Assembly: GCA_003586115.2 (NCBI GenBank)
Contig: QVOM02000116.1
Location: 34,437,946 to 34,501,945 of the forward strand
Source of the DNA: Salvator merianae
Lineage: Eukaryota; Chordata; Lepidosauria; Squamata; Teiidae
Direction of reading: 5' to 3'
DNA length: 64,000 nt
Shown piece by piece: positions 1 through 12,589 of this stretch. The stretch's first letter is position 1, and each line of letters begins with the position of its first letter. Made by a program: the position numbers and the translations under genes. The notes beneath the pieces were generated by a model. The model was not told the DNA's origin and searched no databases. It saw nothing but the letters and a program-made list of their open reading frames with translations.

Positions 1-255
1 GAACAGATTGGACAGATTCATGGAGATCAGGGGTATCAATGGCTACTAGAATGGATGCTGAAGTACTGCTTCCAGGTTGGAGAGACAGGCAGGATGCCTG
101 TAAAACCCATTTGCAGGGAGTCAAGAGGAGATGAAGGTTTTGCCTTTTTATTATGCTTGAGAATGTCCAGAAGCAATTAGTGGGCCACTGTGTGAGACAG
201 GATACTGGACTAGGTTGGCCCTGGCCCGATCCAGCAGGACTCCACTTATGTTCTT
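1..255 (+). repeat. CR1 LINE 3' end
   Basis: The segment reads as the 3' end of a squamate CR1 LINE in forward orientation. It has the 'gacagattcatggagat' lead-in and the 'gggccactgtgtgagacaggatactggactagg' block, and it ends with 'cccgatccagcaggactcc…tgttcttatg'. The 162-codon open frame that starts here is incidental. The left end is cut by the window edge. Confidence 0.82.
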
Positions 256-415
256 ATGAAAAGGGGATGGCAGAGGAAGAGATCGATAATGTTATAGAAG
301 CTATGAACATGAGCTTGGGCAAGCACCGGGAGACAATAGATGGACCTGGTAAACTGTGGTTGTTGAGGTCACAAAGAGTTGAACTAAATGATTTAACAAC
401 AGTAATAAGAACAAA
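256..415 (+). repeat. BovB/Sauria-type 3' tail
   Basis: The core 'aggtcacaaagagttgaactaaatgatttaacaac' matches, from memory, the diverged 3' tail shared by BovB (RTE) LINEs and Sauria SINEs, which ends in a 'gagtcggacacgac…gactgaacaacaac'-like run. The upstream part (the 'gaagctatgaac…' stretch) fits the BovB 3' end. It directly abuts the end of the preceding CR1. Similarity is by recall only. Confidence 0.6.
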
Positions 416-699
416 AATCTGCCATTGTCTGAAAGACATAAGAGCTTCCTTTCTATACTTAACTTATTGCAAGGAATGGACTTCTGTTACAAAGGCTGAG
501 GAAAGAGATGGACTGTTCATTCCTACATCTCCTCATGCATTTGTCAATAACAAGGTCCATGAAACTATTATTTACGTTGTTCAAGTAACTTCTTTTTGTA
601 GACTCTGGGAATCTGATGGATATTATTTTCCTAGAGCTTAGAAAAGTCTTAGTTGGCTGAAAAATCATAAAGATTCTTCTTCATTGGTCTGGAAAGGAG
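416..699. other. intronic sequence, nothing recognised
   Basis: AT-rich sequence between two LINE fragments. It shows no splice-flanked coding segment and no repeat I can name. Confidence 0.4.
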
Positions 700-1610
700 G
701 AATTGAACAGGGTGCCACAGGGTTTGATACCAGGCTGATAGTATTCAGAGTAATTATTAATGAAATGGATAATTAGGTGGGTGGAATTGTCAATTCACTT
801 GCTATTGATGCAAAATTGAGTAGAATAGTGAATACCCTAGAAGACAGAATCTAATTCAAATGATCTTGATGAGTTAGAGATCTGGGCTAGAAATAACAGA
901 GGATTCAACAGAAACAAATGCAAAACACTACATTTAGGGCAAAACAGTGATTGCAAAGACATAAGATGACTTTGTGATATGTGAAAAAGGATTGGAATTT
1001 AAGTGAGCACAAACTGACTGTTAAGTCCCAATATTATGTGCTGACAAAAGGAAATGCAGCGGAGGACTGCATCACTAGCTTTCTAGTTTGAAATTACAGG
1101 AAATACAATAATTACTCCACTTTATTCAGTGATCATTAGATTCTGTCTTGAGTCCTGTGTCCAGTTCTGGGTATCTTACCTGAAGAACAATTCATATAAG
1201 TTGGAACAGATTCAGAAGAAAGGCAACAGGGGAAAGGAAATCTTGTCATATGAGGAGAGATTGAGAGATCGAGATACGTTTAACCTTGAGAAGAGAAAAC
1301 TGAGTTGGGATTTGATATCCCTCTTCAGATACCTGAATGATGTCACAGGAAAAATGGTCATGACCTGTTTTCTATCACTCCTGAATGCAGAGCAAGGAAT
1401 AATGGACTTGAGTTACAAGAAGGCAGATTCCACTTCAATATCAGAAAATATTTCACCGCTGTAACGGCAGTTCAGAAATGGAGTTGATTACCGAGAGAAA
1501 TGATCTGTGTCTCAGTGAACATATTCAGAGTTGGACAGCTGTCTGTTGGAGATAATTTGATTTGGATTCTTACATTAAGGGAGAGCTGCTCAGTGACCTA
1601 AATGGCTCAT
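700..1610 (+). repeat. CR1 LINE, reverse transcriptase C-terminus and 3' part
   Basis: Decayed forward CR1 copy. It begins at the 'ggtgccacagggtttgat' reverse transcriptase motif region (GVPQG-like), continues through 'ctagaagacagaatctaattcaaatgatcttgatgagttagagatctgggct', and reaches the C-terminal stretch encoding the 'ESCVQFW' and 'YEERLRDRD' segments. These match CR1 ORF2 C-termini. Frames are broken throughout, so it is not functional. The 111-codon open frame at 1129-1464 is a remnant of this ORF2. Confidence 0.78.
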
Positions 1611-4600
1611 TCCTACTAGTGATTCTAAGAAATACCAAAATCCTGTTTACATGAATGGAAATGAATGTTTCTTATTTTAGGCCTATCTGTATATTGATAT
1701 GGGACAGACTACAGATCCATGATGCAGATACAGTATTTTTAGTCCTGTTATTTCAGACTAAAGCAACAATGAGTAAAGAAAGAAATAACTCAAGATTCAG
1801 TTACTCTTAGTAACACCTCTGCAATCATGAACATGGGTACTTAGGAATACAGTAAACAGTTAACATTCACAGTGGTTCAGTCAAGGGACACTCTTGTGAA
1901 TGTCAGCTTTTAACTTCCTCAGAACAAAGTAAAACACTATCCAAAAGCTAGTTGATAGTTCCCTGTACATCACAATGAGAGCCACAAGACTTGATCTTTC
2001 TGGTAAAATGATCTGTGATAACAGTCTCAGGATCATGGTTGCCAGAATTTTATATGAAGATTTACTTGCTAATAGAGGAGATCTAAACTTTAGCTTTGTA
2101 TTCTAGACAGGTCTGAAGAAAAGCAGTTTCTTGGTAACCATTTTAGTCCAGCACTTTTAACAAGAGTTACAACGTGTCTCTTATTTTTGAAGTTTATAGA
2201 GATATTGTATTCTAGTGGGAGAGCAGAGAGATAGTCTGATCCACTCACCTTTTGATTTTTTATTATTTCACCCACTAATGCAATTTCCCAATTCCCTCAT
2301 CTGTATATTTTTATATAGACCGTGTAAAATGTATATGTGTGTGTGTGCATGTGGTTACAGACCATCAGTGTTTAATTTATTGTCTGAGAATGGTTATTTG
2401 AAATATATTTTCAGCAGTGGTTTTTATTATTAAAAAATAAAACAAAAGCAAAGGACCACATTTTCAAACTCTCAAAGATTCCTTCTACAGGAAATTGGGC
2501 CTTTTTTTGTAAAAAAAAAACAAAAAAAAAATCCCACTCAGGGTTGAAGTTATATGGAGGTTGCAGGAGTTGGAAGTTATCTCAAGAAAGGCTAGAAAAG
2601 GACTGAGTTCCAAGGCAGTCATGAGCACTCCTGCCATTAACAGACTGCCCTCTGTGGGTCCCCTTCAACAATTGAGCTCCTGTTACTATAGCAGGCCCCT
2701 CAAAAGTTCACCTCAGGCGCAGCACTAGTAGCAGCAGTAGCAATATGGCAACAGCTGCCTTTGGTTAGCTTTTGTATCTTTTTCCTCCCTAGCCCTGACA
2801 GAGACAGGCTCCACCACTGCCAAACCACAAAAACAATCATTGCACAGCATGAAATCCAGAGCCAGTCCAGAGATCCTGTACACCATCCCATGCACTTCCC
2901 AGAGCAACAGAAAGGCAGTCCAGTATCTTAATCATAAATTTGTAAGCCTAATAAAAGTTTGATTAAAAAAAAAAAGGAAGTAAGTAAAGAAATCCTGCTG
3001 GCGTCTAGTTTGGAATGGAAGGAACTCTTCAACTACTACTGCTGTTCAGGACAATATGAAGGAGTATGTCTCCAGTCCCCTGCTTGTGACCAAAACAGAT
3101 TTTTTGGTGTAATTAAATAGTAGAATATAGTCAAAGTACCCATATTTTTCTTAAGTCTCTATCAGCCACATATTTGAGCACTAGCCTGATGGATGACTGT
3201 AGCTTACTGGAAGGGCAATAGACTAGAAAGCAGATATGATCCTTGCTATCTCCCTAGAAGTAGATACAGTAAACCACCTTCAAATATTTGCTAAGGAAAC
3301 TATGCAGATGTGTCCATATAGTTTGCCTGCAGCCATGTTGGACTGCATGTCAACACATCTGCACAGCCGTGATGCCACCCCATCCATGTCAGTATTTGCA
3401 TAGATGAGGAATAAGTGAGTTCCTTTGCAGTTTTGCAGCATTCACTTGTTCCTTAATAGCCCCTTGGAGCTGAGCAGAGCCCAAGATTGCTAGGTGCTTC
3501 ACAGTCCTAGATCTCTTTACATCGCTCTGAACAGATTTAAATACCTGTTCACACAAGCCTAATATGGTTTAATCCATTCATCACTTCCAGGCAAAAACTA
3601 AGAGCATTTTTGTAAAACTGAAATGTATGTTTTACATAGATAGGAACATACTTGGAAGTTACTCATCAAAAGTAGCGGCCTTGAAATTTTAATGGTCTTG
3701 TGCAGCTGCTTTTACATTGTTACTATATGCAGTATTAATGTAATTTTACTATAAGCTGTATTCAGTAATTCCAGATAGTGAGGTATTCAGAACTAGGTCT
3801 GGTAATCTGTTGAGGTGTACAGCCCCATATACTCAGAGGGTCACATTTGCATGTTTGTTGAAAATGTTCGCAGCCATAATTATATAAGAATGTTTTCTGC
3901 CACTTTTTGGATCATGGCTTGTTGATACTCTCCTTCGTTTGTCTTTATAGCTTGGTCATATTCTGCACAATACTAGAAATGTGCAAAATGCTGCTTTGAA
4001 ACAGGTCTGGTGAAAGCGTGCTTGTGCACCTAAATAGCAGGTTCTGCTTTGATGGTGACTATTTCAAGAGCATACTTTAAGACACCAAGAATCTATGCAT
4101 CCCAATCTGTTAATCTTAGTTTTCTTGCATCACAAAGCAGTAATGGATGGAATACTTTCTGCTGCAGTGAAGATCTCTCTATCTCTCATGACTATCTCCC
4201 TTTACTTCCCATCTACAACATATGTTTTCCTGTCTATACCCTTTGCTTTTTTCCCCTTCGCCAATGCATTGATACCTCTAATACCTCATTCATATAATTA
4301 TCCTATTTTTCTGACTTCCAGAGCAAATTATGATAGAGCAAGAATTTGAACTTCTGTTCTCTCAATCTTGCTTCCTCTTTTCTACTGATCTGTTTTGTTC
4401 ATTCCTTCTGCTTTGGTGGCATGGTATAAATACATGAGAAGGAAACATGGATCTCTTCTGTGGCAGAATTGGCAAATCTTTTGTTGGAAAAGCAAAATTT
4501 GTCATATTTTGTGTACCTCTAGAATATAACCTTAATCACAAAGATTAATGATTCATACAGCAATACATAAATGAAACTTTCTAGGAAACAAAGCTTCATT

Positions 4601-6611
4601 ATTCCAAAATCAAGATTTAGCACATCACACACAAGTTCATTGTGTGAAAGTAGCTGGAGAAAGCACCATTTGAAGCAAAATATATTAAATATTGCTGGAT
4701 CCAAAGAGTGCTTTGTCAGGAAGCACTTTGATGACTGCTCTATCAAAAGCCCCTAACTTTCAGGAGCCCCTGTTGGGGATGTAAGTGGCTGCAGTGGAAA
4801 ACAGTCTCCAAAAAGTTTCAGTATGTCCATACAAAAATCAGTGCAGTTAAAAATAAATGGGGAAACTATGCGACTAACTGTATATTATTACTATTTATTC
4901 ATGTTTATGCTCTATCCCCCTTCCAGAGGTGTGTCTTTACCTGTGCCTATGTAAAGCAGATTGTATGTTCTTATTACTGACAATTTGCATAATTTGTATG
5001 TCTTGTGTGCCAGTTAAGTTGTGTACATGTTTTTGTTCAGTGTGATCTTCATTTATTCCTTTCTTTTATGATATAGTTCATAAGTAAGCAAGAGTTGTTT
5101 CTGGTCATAAAAATTGGTTTGACTGACTTGAGAATTAACCAGTTCTCGTTAACAGCAGCATAGTAGTCTTAGAAAATTTGCAGTCCCGTTTTGCTCAAAC
5201 AAGCCTACATTTGCTGTCCTTACAGCATTAGCTGTGGGCCAGAGGGCAGCACTGAGCTGTTGCTATTCACAGATTTTCAGTTCTACTTGCCAGATGTTCT
5301 GTACTGAGGACGTCTTTAGCAATTAGTCCATTATCAGATACCTTCTGTCAAACTTCTCCGTGTCTATAGATGCAAGTCAGCTGCGTAACGAACTGTGTTT
5401 AATTTTTTTTCTCAGAGATGGTGTGGAAGACTTCTTAGATTCTTTATACTATATTGGGAAATGAAGAACCACACCATGGCTATTATGAATATCATAGAGT
5501 CATGTGGCTGGTTATTCACCAGATGCATTGCTATGTATTTAATACATAAATGGTGATCTGTTGATTAAGAATATAGTTATCATCTCCTTTGTTACCTCCA
5601 ATGAGAACTGATGTATCTTTTGTTCTTTGTAAGGCAATGGACAGATTGAAATTATCTATCCTGGAAGCTGAAGGATCTCACTGGTTTTCAGCAAGCTGTT
5701 TGATGAATTTTCAATTGGAAAACAGATTTAAAAACTTTTTTCCACCTGGTTTTTGTTATCTGCCCTTGAACCTTTTGGTGAAGGACCAAGAATGACAAAT
5801 TAACTTCTTCCTAGGAAATACTCAGTAATGTGCTGTGGTTTACTTTCAGATTAAATTGCGTAATTTCTTTCTGAGCTGGACACCATGATGGGCATTGGCC
5901 TGTTTTGTGTTGGCATGTAGATCAGGATCTAGAACGTAATTGGAATGGAGAGAGGTTTTATAACACAGTTCAGTATGATTAAATGGAAGCTTCCAAGTGG
6001 ACTCTTGACTCACCTTGATGTGGCAGTGTTCTTGAACTGTCACCAGATTTGCTGATGGAAATGTTTTGTGCATACAGTGAATGAATGCATACCAAAGGTG
6101 TTCCAGTTCCTGGGACGGCTTGAACTGCATACTTGTGTAGCAGGTAGTCTAGTTCAGTTGGGCTGATTAAATCTAGCCTGGAGTGGGAGATTATTTTACA
6201 GTTGATATGATCCATTTGATGCTTTTTATAAAAGATTTACTACCTCTCTTTGAAGAGTGGTTATGAGAAGACTCCAATGAAAGTGGAATACTTGATACTT
6301 TAGTTACAGGGAAAACAGGTCCATTTTCAAAAAGATACTAGAAAGTAATTGTCTTGAAAGTTATCCTTTCTAACATTACAGTATATTTTTTCTACTGTTG
6401 TCTAGCAATATGTTGAAGTTACTGGATGAAATCAGTGAGAGATACAGGAATGGTTTTGCATTTTCCATTGATTCTTTGTATGCTTAAAATTAACACAAAA
6501 TGGAGCTGGAGTGGAGATCCCAGTGATGTCTGTCTATTCTGTCTGTCCCTTAGCAGCAGCTTTGCAGACTGATGGTGGTCTCTTTGCAGATGCAGATGAA
6601 ATCTGTAGTCA
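1611..6611. other. MLLT10 upstream intron, mostly unassigned
   Basis: AT-rich intronic DNA. It has short A-rich runs near 2500-2530 and a GT-rich patch near 2335-2352. I found no convincing exon and no clearly nameable transposon. The short open frames here lack splice context and protein-like composition. Confidence 0.45.
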
Positions 6612-6715
6612 AGACTATAAGAACATAAGAGAGGCCCTGCTGGATCAGGCCACTGTCCATCTAGTCCAGCATCCTGTCTCACACAGTGGCCCACCAATTG
6701 CTTTGATATCTTCCT
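6612..6715 (-). repeat. CR1 LINE 3' end (reverse orientation)
   Basis: 'aagaacataagagaggccctgctggatcaggccactgtccatctagtccagcatcctg' is the reverse complement of the CR1 3' terminus seen at 1-255. It is a short 5'-truncated copy. Confidence 0.85.
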
Positions 6716-6744
6716 AATATAGCCATACAGTTCAGTTGTTCAAA

Positions 6745-7650
6745 ACGGGCTCAAGTGAAAACTCTTCTTAAATAAGGTGCCATGGTAAATTCTAGATATT
6801 TCTCTTGGTGAAATACCTGTTTGTTAGCAGCTAGCCATTTAAGAGATTTAACATTGACTAGCTTAACATTGGTGATATCATTTTGTGCACTGATATCGTA
6901 GACTCTTTGTTTAAAGGTTGTTTTAGAAGTCTCACCAAGTGTATTTATGGCCTGGAAGGAAAAGCCTGCTTGGCTAAGAAACTGGGCCAGATGGAAATAC
7001 CACTGGGAGCGAATTGGATACTTAGTCAAGTCTTCTAGACACATTTTGGGTAGTCTACAGGACGGGAGTGACTCTAGCCTACGCCAGAAGTTAAATAGTT
7101 TTGATTTCAATATGACTCCAAATAGAATAAACACCGAGTTCAGCCCGTGCAGCTACAGCAGGAGTAGTTTTATCCAAATTTAATATCCGTTTTAAAAAAA
7201 GAAGATTGTGCTTGTTCTAAGGTCTCAGTGTTAGTATAGCCCCAAATTTCTGCCCCATAGGTTAGCATTGGAATTACTTTGGCTCTATAAACTTTTAGGA
7301 TCGGATTAAGGGAGCCTGGGAATCTGCGATTTACTAGGAGATTCGGTGAGTTAAAACCTGCAGTGGCTGGTTGTAAAGTTCTTTTAATATTTGGGGTCCA
7401 TAAGAGGGTTTCTGAAATTACCACTCCCAGGTAAATATATGATTTGGCTTGTTCCAGTCTTGCACCGTCAAGCGACCAGATATGTCTATGCCTCTTTTTT
7501 CCGAAGACTATCACCTTAGATTTAGAGATGTTAATGACCCTTTCTTTAAGCTTTTCAGGATGGTTGTCTCTACTTCTTCTGGTAGTAAATTCCATAGACG
7601 GATGACTATCTTTCCATTTTTAGCTAATTTGGTTCCTGTCCAATAGTCTA
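6745..7650 (-). repeat. non-LTR retrotransposon reverse transcriptase remnant
   Basis: The reverse strand has a 141-codon open frame (7595-7170) and a second 127-codon frame (7134-6751), separated by a stop and a frame change. The first contains 'SKVIVFGKK', 'SYIYLGVVIS' and 'YRAKVIPMLTYGAEIW'. This order is typical of the thumb and post-reverse-transcriptase region of non-LTR retrotransposons (KSK…YLGV…K…L.YG.E.W). The second frame reads as the adjacent C-terminal domain, with 'FKQRVYDI' and 'WYFHLAQFLSQAG'. The clade (R4/Dong-like, RTE-like or other) is not resolved. The element is broken by a frameshift but less decayed than the CR1 copies nearby. Confidence 0.72.
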
Positions 7651-7764
7651 GCTAATCACTGTTTTGATAACTTTATCTTGGACTATTCCAATATGCTGTA
7701 TAAGAATCTGAAATTTCTCTTTACCTAGACTTTTAGCATCTAATTCTGACTTGGAGGGAGGTGT

Positions 7765-7895
7765 GTCTATGCTTTAATTGTATTTTAATTGTTTTATTGT
7801 TTATGCTGTTTGTGAACTACCCAGAGATTGTGCTATTGGGTGATATAAAAATCAGTCAAGCAACCAACCAATCAATCAATCAGATAAATAAATAA
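7765..7895 (+). repeat. L2-type LINE 3' tail
   Basis: 'ctttaattgtattttaattgttttattgtttatgctg…aactacccagagattgtgc…gatataaaa', followed by 'caatcaatcaatcagataaataaataaata'. This is the usual L2 LINE 3' end with its short tandem tail. Confidence 0.7.
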
Positions 7896-9080
7896 ATAGT
7901 AATATTGAAGAAATAGCTGAAAGGGTCATGGTTTTGACTGTTGACTCAAACTGGCCAGTGGAAAAATAATAAAGTAACATTGTTGGCAGTTACCTTCTGG
8001 GCACAGTTAAAAATCCAGCTTCTCTTTTGCATGTCAAAGATATTGGGATTAGATTCTGTTAAAGAACACCTTTTCTGAATAAGTCCTATGCCTTTGGGTA
8101 GTCTAATGAGTTGCTGCTCCATTTTCCTGCTGTTTGGAGCTAAGCTTGTGATTGGAAGAAGAAACAAGGTTCCTTAGTAGTGTCGCTTTTGTTTTTAACT
8201 CTCACCCAAATGAAATCAGGCTCTTTTGCTAGTAGCATGAGCAGAATGAAGACCTGTAGTTGCTGGACTGCTTTGATGAAACTGGTAGTAACCCTTTCTA
8301 ATATTGTGTTAGAACTGATTGTATTCATCATTTGTTTTTGTCACCTTCTGGGTGACAAGAAGGTGGCATATACATTTAATATAATGCAATCTTCTACAGG
8401 CATTGGATTACGATATGTTATTTCTTCGGTAGAACTCCAAAATTGTTTTTGTTCAAAATGCAGATAGACACTTTGCATTTTTGTAAGCATTTCTTAAGAA
8501 AATAAAAATTAAGATGCTTTTTTTGGGATCAATCATTTTTGAGCATCTGGGATCAATTTACTAGAGAGCACATTCCTGCTAGGTCATTTGCAAAATAGCA
8601 GACCTCCAGCTTAAAAAAACTTAAAACAGTTGTCAAAAATGACAAAAAAACAAATTTTGCTTGAGGACTGCCAAAGACTTGAAATAAAGATTATTTTCAA
8701 TGCCACTTTGTGTTTTCTGCGTATAGATAATATTGCTGTCTTTTACGTAACATAGATTTATGCAGCATACTTTTGTTCTTAAGCAGTTAGTAAAAATGCA
8801 ACTTTCCTCATTTAATGTGATCCCAGAAACTTGCACTAATGTAATTTGACTTCTATGACACATTGACTTACATTGGTAGTTGAGATCTCTGTGCTTCCCT
8901 AATCCCGGATTTTCCATAGATGGCAGTTATTTATGTTACATTGTTTTGCATCACGCAGCAGGGCTGTATAGAATGATGGGAGTTATAGCTCAGGAATATT
9001 TGGAAGGCTGCAAGAAGACAACTTTATAGGGAGAAATGTTGCAAGTAAGAGTTTTCCAAAGAAGTGCCCAAGTTGTTATA
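7896..9080. other. intronic sequence with one short repeat remnant
   Basis: Mostly unassigned AT-rich sequence. Near 8950-9010, 'gaatgatgggagttatagctcaggaatatttggaaggc' resembles half of the palindromic 'gatgggagttgtagtccaaaacatctggag' repeat also seen near 21000 and 31350. No exon is recognisable. Confidence 0.4.
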
Positions 9081-9224
9081 TTATGCACTATTTAGAGTGT
9101 CCTGGGATTCTTAAGTTTGTGAAACGTGAAGACATCCTGTTCTTGATGGTGGTGTTCTACTCTGCAAAGAACAGGTGTATAGTTGGAGATATTTGTGTGG
9201 CCAGAAGTGCCTACTTTTTTCTCA

Positions 9225-9890
9225 AGCTTATTCACAAACTACATCCCTTTCTGGACAGAAATAGCTTGACCGTAGTGATCCATGTTCTGGTAATCTTCAG
9301 ACTGTATTATTGCAATGTACTCTATGATGGGCTGCCCTTGAAGCTAGTTGAGACGATGCAGCCAGTGCAGAATGCAAGCAAAGTTGAGGATGGGTACTCT
9401 CAGCTGGATGCACAGCACACCAGTCCTAAAAGAATTGCATTGATTGCCAGTTTGCTACTGAAGTTAATTCAGGGTGGTTACACTGACTTATAAAGCCCTA
9501 AACAACTTGGACCCCAAATATCTAAAGGACTGCTTCCTCCCATATGCACTACCCATCAGTTAAGATCAGCAGGAAAGGCCCTCTTGGTAGTGCCTCTATT
9601 AGCAGTTAAGGATGTAAAGGCTTGTGAGAGGGTCTTCTTTGTTCTGGTAGCTTCCAAGTTGTTGAATAAGCTCCCCTCTGAGGTGAATCTGGAACCCACA
9701 CTACAGGCATTTACTTTACTCTAGCCCTTGTCTGTGGAAACAGCTTCCCATCCCCTTTCAGGTATTGTTATATACTGTCCTAGTCAGTCCATTTTTTAAC
9801 TGTGTTTTATATTAATCGTATTGAAACCCATTCTGAGATCTTTTGGTAAAGACTGGGATAGAAGTATAAATATACAAACATTATTTAGAC
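9225..9890 (+). repeat. L2-type LINE, ORF2 C-terminus and 3' UTR
   Basis: The forward frame encodes 'FRLYYCNVLYDGLPLKLVE' and 'QPVQNASK'. It is followed in other frames by equivalents of 'LHWLPV…KALN' ('acttataaagccctaaacaacttggacc'). This is the hallmark L2 ORF2 C-terminal block, here frameshifted. The 3' part ends in 'gaaacccattctgagatcttttggtaaagactgggatagaagtataaatat', the L2 tail. Confidence 0.82.
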
Positions 9891-10860
9891 AAATAGGAAG
9901 CAGAGAAAACTATATCCGGGCATGGATATTGTCTCCAAGTATGTGTGTGCATGTAACTTAATTGTCTTACACTTTGCAGTATGTTTTGGAAACCTGAGAA
10001 TCCTTTAATTGTATACTTCATTTTTTTCTTGGCTTTATGTAGTCACATTGTAAAAATGCAGGTTTAATCCAGCAAAACTGATAAATCAATTTTATGGAGT
10101 GGGAGCAGTGTATTTATTTATATTGACTCTTTTCAAGGGTGTCCTGTTCTCTATAGGCATTTCTAGAATGAACATGCTCCTAACCTTGATTTACTTTGCT
10201 GCTGAAGAGTTCCTAGTTCTCACTGTGAAAAATGAAGCACGCTTGTTCTTAGACTTGAGCAAATTCTCAAAATTAGTGCTCCACTGCAGGGAAGCTGTCA
10301 TGAATGTGCCCATGCACACTCTCTTTGGCAGTGTTTTTTGTTTTTATATTAATAGGACTTGAGATAAGAACATTCCCTTAAAAATGAAGTTAAAGTACTT
10401 TATTGTTTCTTAGATGCTCACCAAATGAGATAATGTATATAGGAGATACAAGCTTGTCGAGAATAGAGTTTCTAGACCCTCCCCTTAGTAGAGTAAAATC
10501 ACCAATAATGTATTCCTGCTGCCACAAGTCATGCATATAGCAATAAGTCCAGTAGCTGTTAGTCATCTCCAAGTTGTCCTGTGTTCTTGGCCGTAGATGG
10601 GCCGTCGGGTTACTTTCCCTAAGTTGATGATGCACAATTACTAGTACTTCCTTATTTGCTTCTCATTGACCTCTTTGTATATTGATCAGGAATAATTTTT
10701 CATCAGTATTTTTAATGTTGTTCTCCTGCTCCCAAATTAGTTGTACTCCATACCTGTTGTAAAATTGGGCAAAACACTGTAATTTTAATACCGTTCAAAG
10801 TGTGAAAGTTTCTCTTTTGTTGTTTGGAATTAATTCTACAGAATTCATAGCAACTACATT
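9891..10860. other. intronic sequence, nothing recognised
   Basis: AT-rich DNA without a nameable repeat or exon. Open frames at 10099-10362 and on the other strand at 10635-10390 have no splice context. Confidence 0.4.
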
Positions 10861-10864
10861 TTGT

Positions 10865-11085
10865 CCTGAGGTGCATCTAGCCTCCCTCATTGTACTTGTT
10901 CAAAGGTACCTTAAAGCTGCATCTGTTGACCCTAGCCTTTGGCTGAAGAAGTAGCTGTCTTTCCTCTTTCTGTTTTAATGAGTTGAATTTGAATTGTGCC
11001 TTTGTATGCTGGTTTTCTTACAACTCACTCTGAGACCTTAGGGTATATAGCATGATAGAAATGCAAATAAATAAATAGAATGGTA
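10865..11085 (+). repeat. L2-type LINE 3' end
   Basis: 'ctttctgttttaatgagttgaatttgaattgtg…acaactcactctgagaccttagggtatatagcatgatagaaatgcaaataaataaatag' matches the squamate L2 3' end (cactctgagacctttggg…ataaataaata). Confidence 0.75.
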
Positions 11086-12090
11086 AGGGAAGTGGAATTT
11101 ATTATGATGGTTGCTTATGTTAGTCGTCTATGCATAAAGTGAACCTGTGATGATTTAAATACATGGGAGAATTCATTGTTGATCAGGTTCCACTTATTGT
11201 ATACAGATTAGATAACATTTAACAAATTAAATCTAAGGTGATTTGCCAGAAAGTAAAATGTGTACAATACGATATTCAAAATAAAGCCTTCCTTTGAAGT
11301 TTACAAATAGTCAGTAAATATGTTTATTAAGAAGTAGAAGGCCAGTAAGCCTTCAATGGAAAACAACTAATGACATTGCTATTTGTCCAAAACTATTTTC
11401 TATTTTAACAGGAATTGCTCTAGACACTTTTATTTAGCAGCGTTCCCAAATAGACACAGAGTTTTTAAAGACTACTGGTTTAGTTTAAGTGATAACTGAT
11501 GGGAGCTGATACCAATTGTATTGACTGATTTCAATACAAAGTTTCTTTATTAAAACATAAAAGGCACTGAAAAAATAACATTAGTACACAGCAAGATACT
11601 ACTCAAAGTTGGGTTTCAAAGCAACTTAAAGAATGAGCTTCCCAAAGTAACTAAGCAGTAACTTGTAGCAAGCAAAGAAGTTTGAACGGTAGCTGTGGCA
11701 AAGAGGAACATAAGACAGAATAAAGCTCTGCTAGCTGATGCAAAGCAATGAAAACAGAGCAGAGATGCCAGCAAGGGTAGGGAAGCAGGGGGATTTTCAG
11801 AAACATTTGCTAGGCAAAGGAGGCATATTGCAGGGAAAGTTTTAATGGGCAAATGAAGGCAGAGGTGAGAGAAGAGAGAAACAGGCTTAAGAAAGGAGAG
11901 GGAAGGATTACGGTTGTCTTGGATCAGGTACAAACTTTACAGTACAAAAAATTGAGATTATGTTGCACACTCACATAGCAGTTAGGATGGAGGAGACAGC
12001 TCAGACCTCTTCCTCCAGCTCATAGTGACTTCAGCAATGATTTCAGCAAAAACCTTTGTGAAGCAGGAACACCTCCCCCTTCAGCAAATA
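11086..12090. other. intronic sequence, nothing recognised
   Basis: Unassigned. The purine-rich stretch 11750-11910 gives a serine/leucine-rich open frame on the reverse strand, which I read as compositional. Confidence 0.4.
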
Positions 12091-12094
12091 CACA

Positions 12095-12350
12095 ATGTTC
12101 AGCTTCTTGCAGGGCTGAACCAAAGTTCAGCTCTTGTTATAGAAAGGAGGCAGTGAACCCCAGTGAAATCAAGGACCAGAATTCACTCTTGTATAAAATA
12201 TTAACATGGGCTTTGGGCAAAACCAAAAGACCAGAGTTCAGCTTTGGCAGCAATGGAGTGTACCCTGGGCAAGCCAAGGACCCACAGTTCAGCTCTTGAA
12301 GTAATGATGGGTTGGACTTTTGGGCAAAACCAAAAGACTATCCAAAGTGG
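12095..12350. repeat. degenerate minisatellite, about 54-bp period
   Basis: The motif 'agttcagct(c)ttg', or its variant 'gaattcactcttg', recurs with its TTC at 12126, 12182, 12237 and 12288, giving steps of 56, 55 and 51 bp. Two units also share 'ttgggcaaaaccaaaagac'. An extra half unit lies upstream at about 12098. The period is not constant, so it is not coding. Confidence 0.7.
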
Positions 12351-12589
12351 AGTAAACAAAGAAATTGAGCAACATTCAGGCTCTCCAGGTCACATAAACA
12401 AGTTGTGTTAACCCAATCAGGTATTCAATCTGAGAACCTACACTAGCCTTGCAGCTGCTCTCACCTAAGGCATGAACCCTTAGCAGCTTAAGTGTGACCT
12501 TTCTACAGCACTTTGACAGGATGAAGTCTTTTTGTGGTACAAAAAGAGTTCTAAGAAAAGGGGCTTTAAACAGGAAAAACAGAACATAG

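Noticed and set aside
153..641. 162-codon open frame at the window start
   Set aside because: It lies across a CR1 3' end and a BovB-like tail, so it is repeat-derived with no splice or initiation support.
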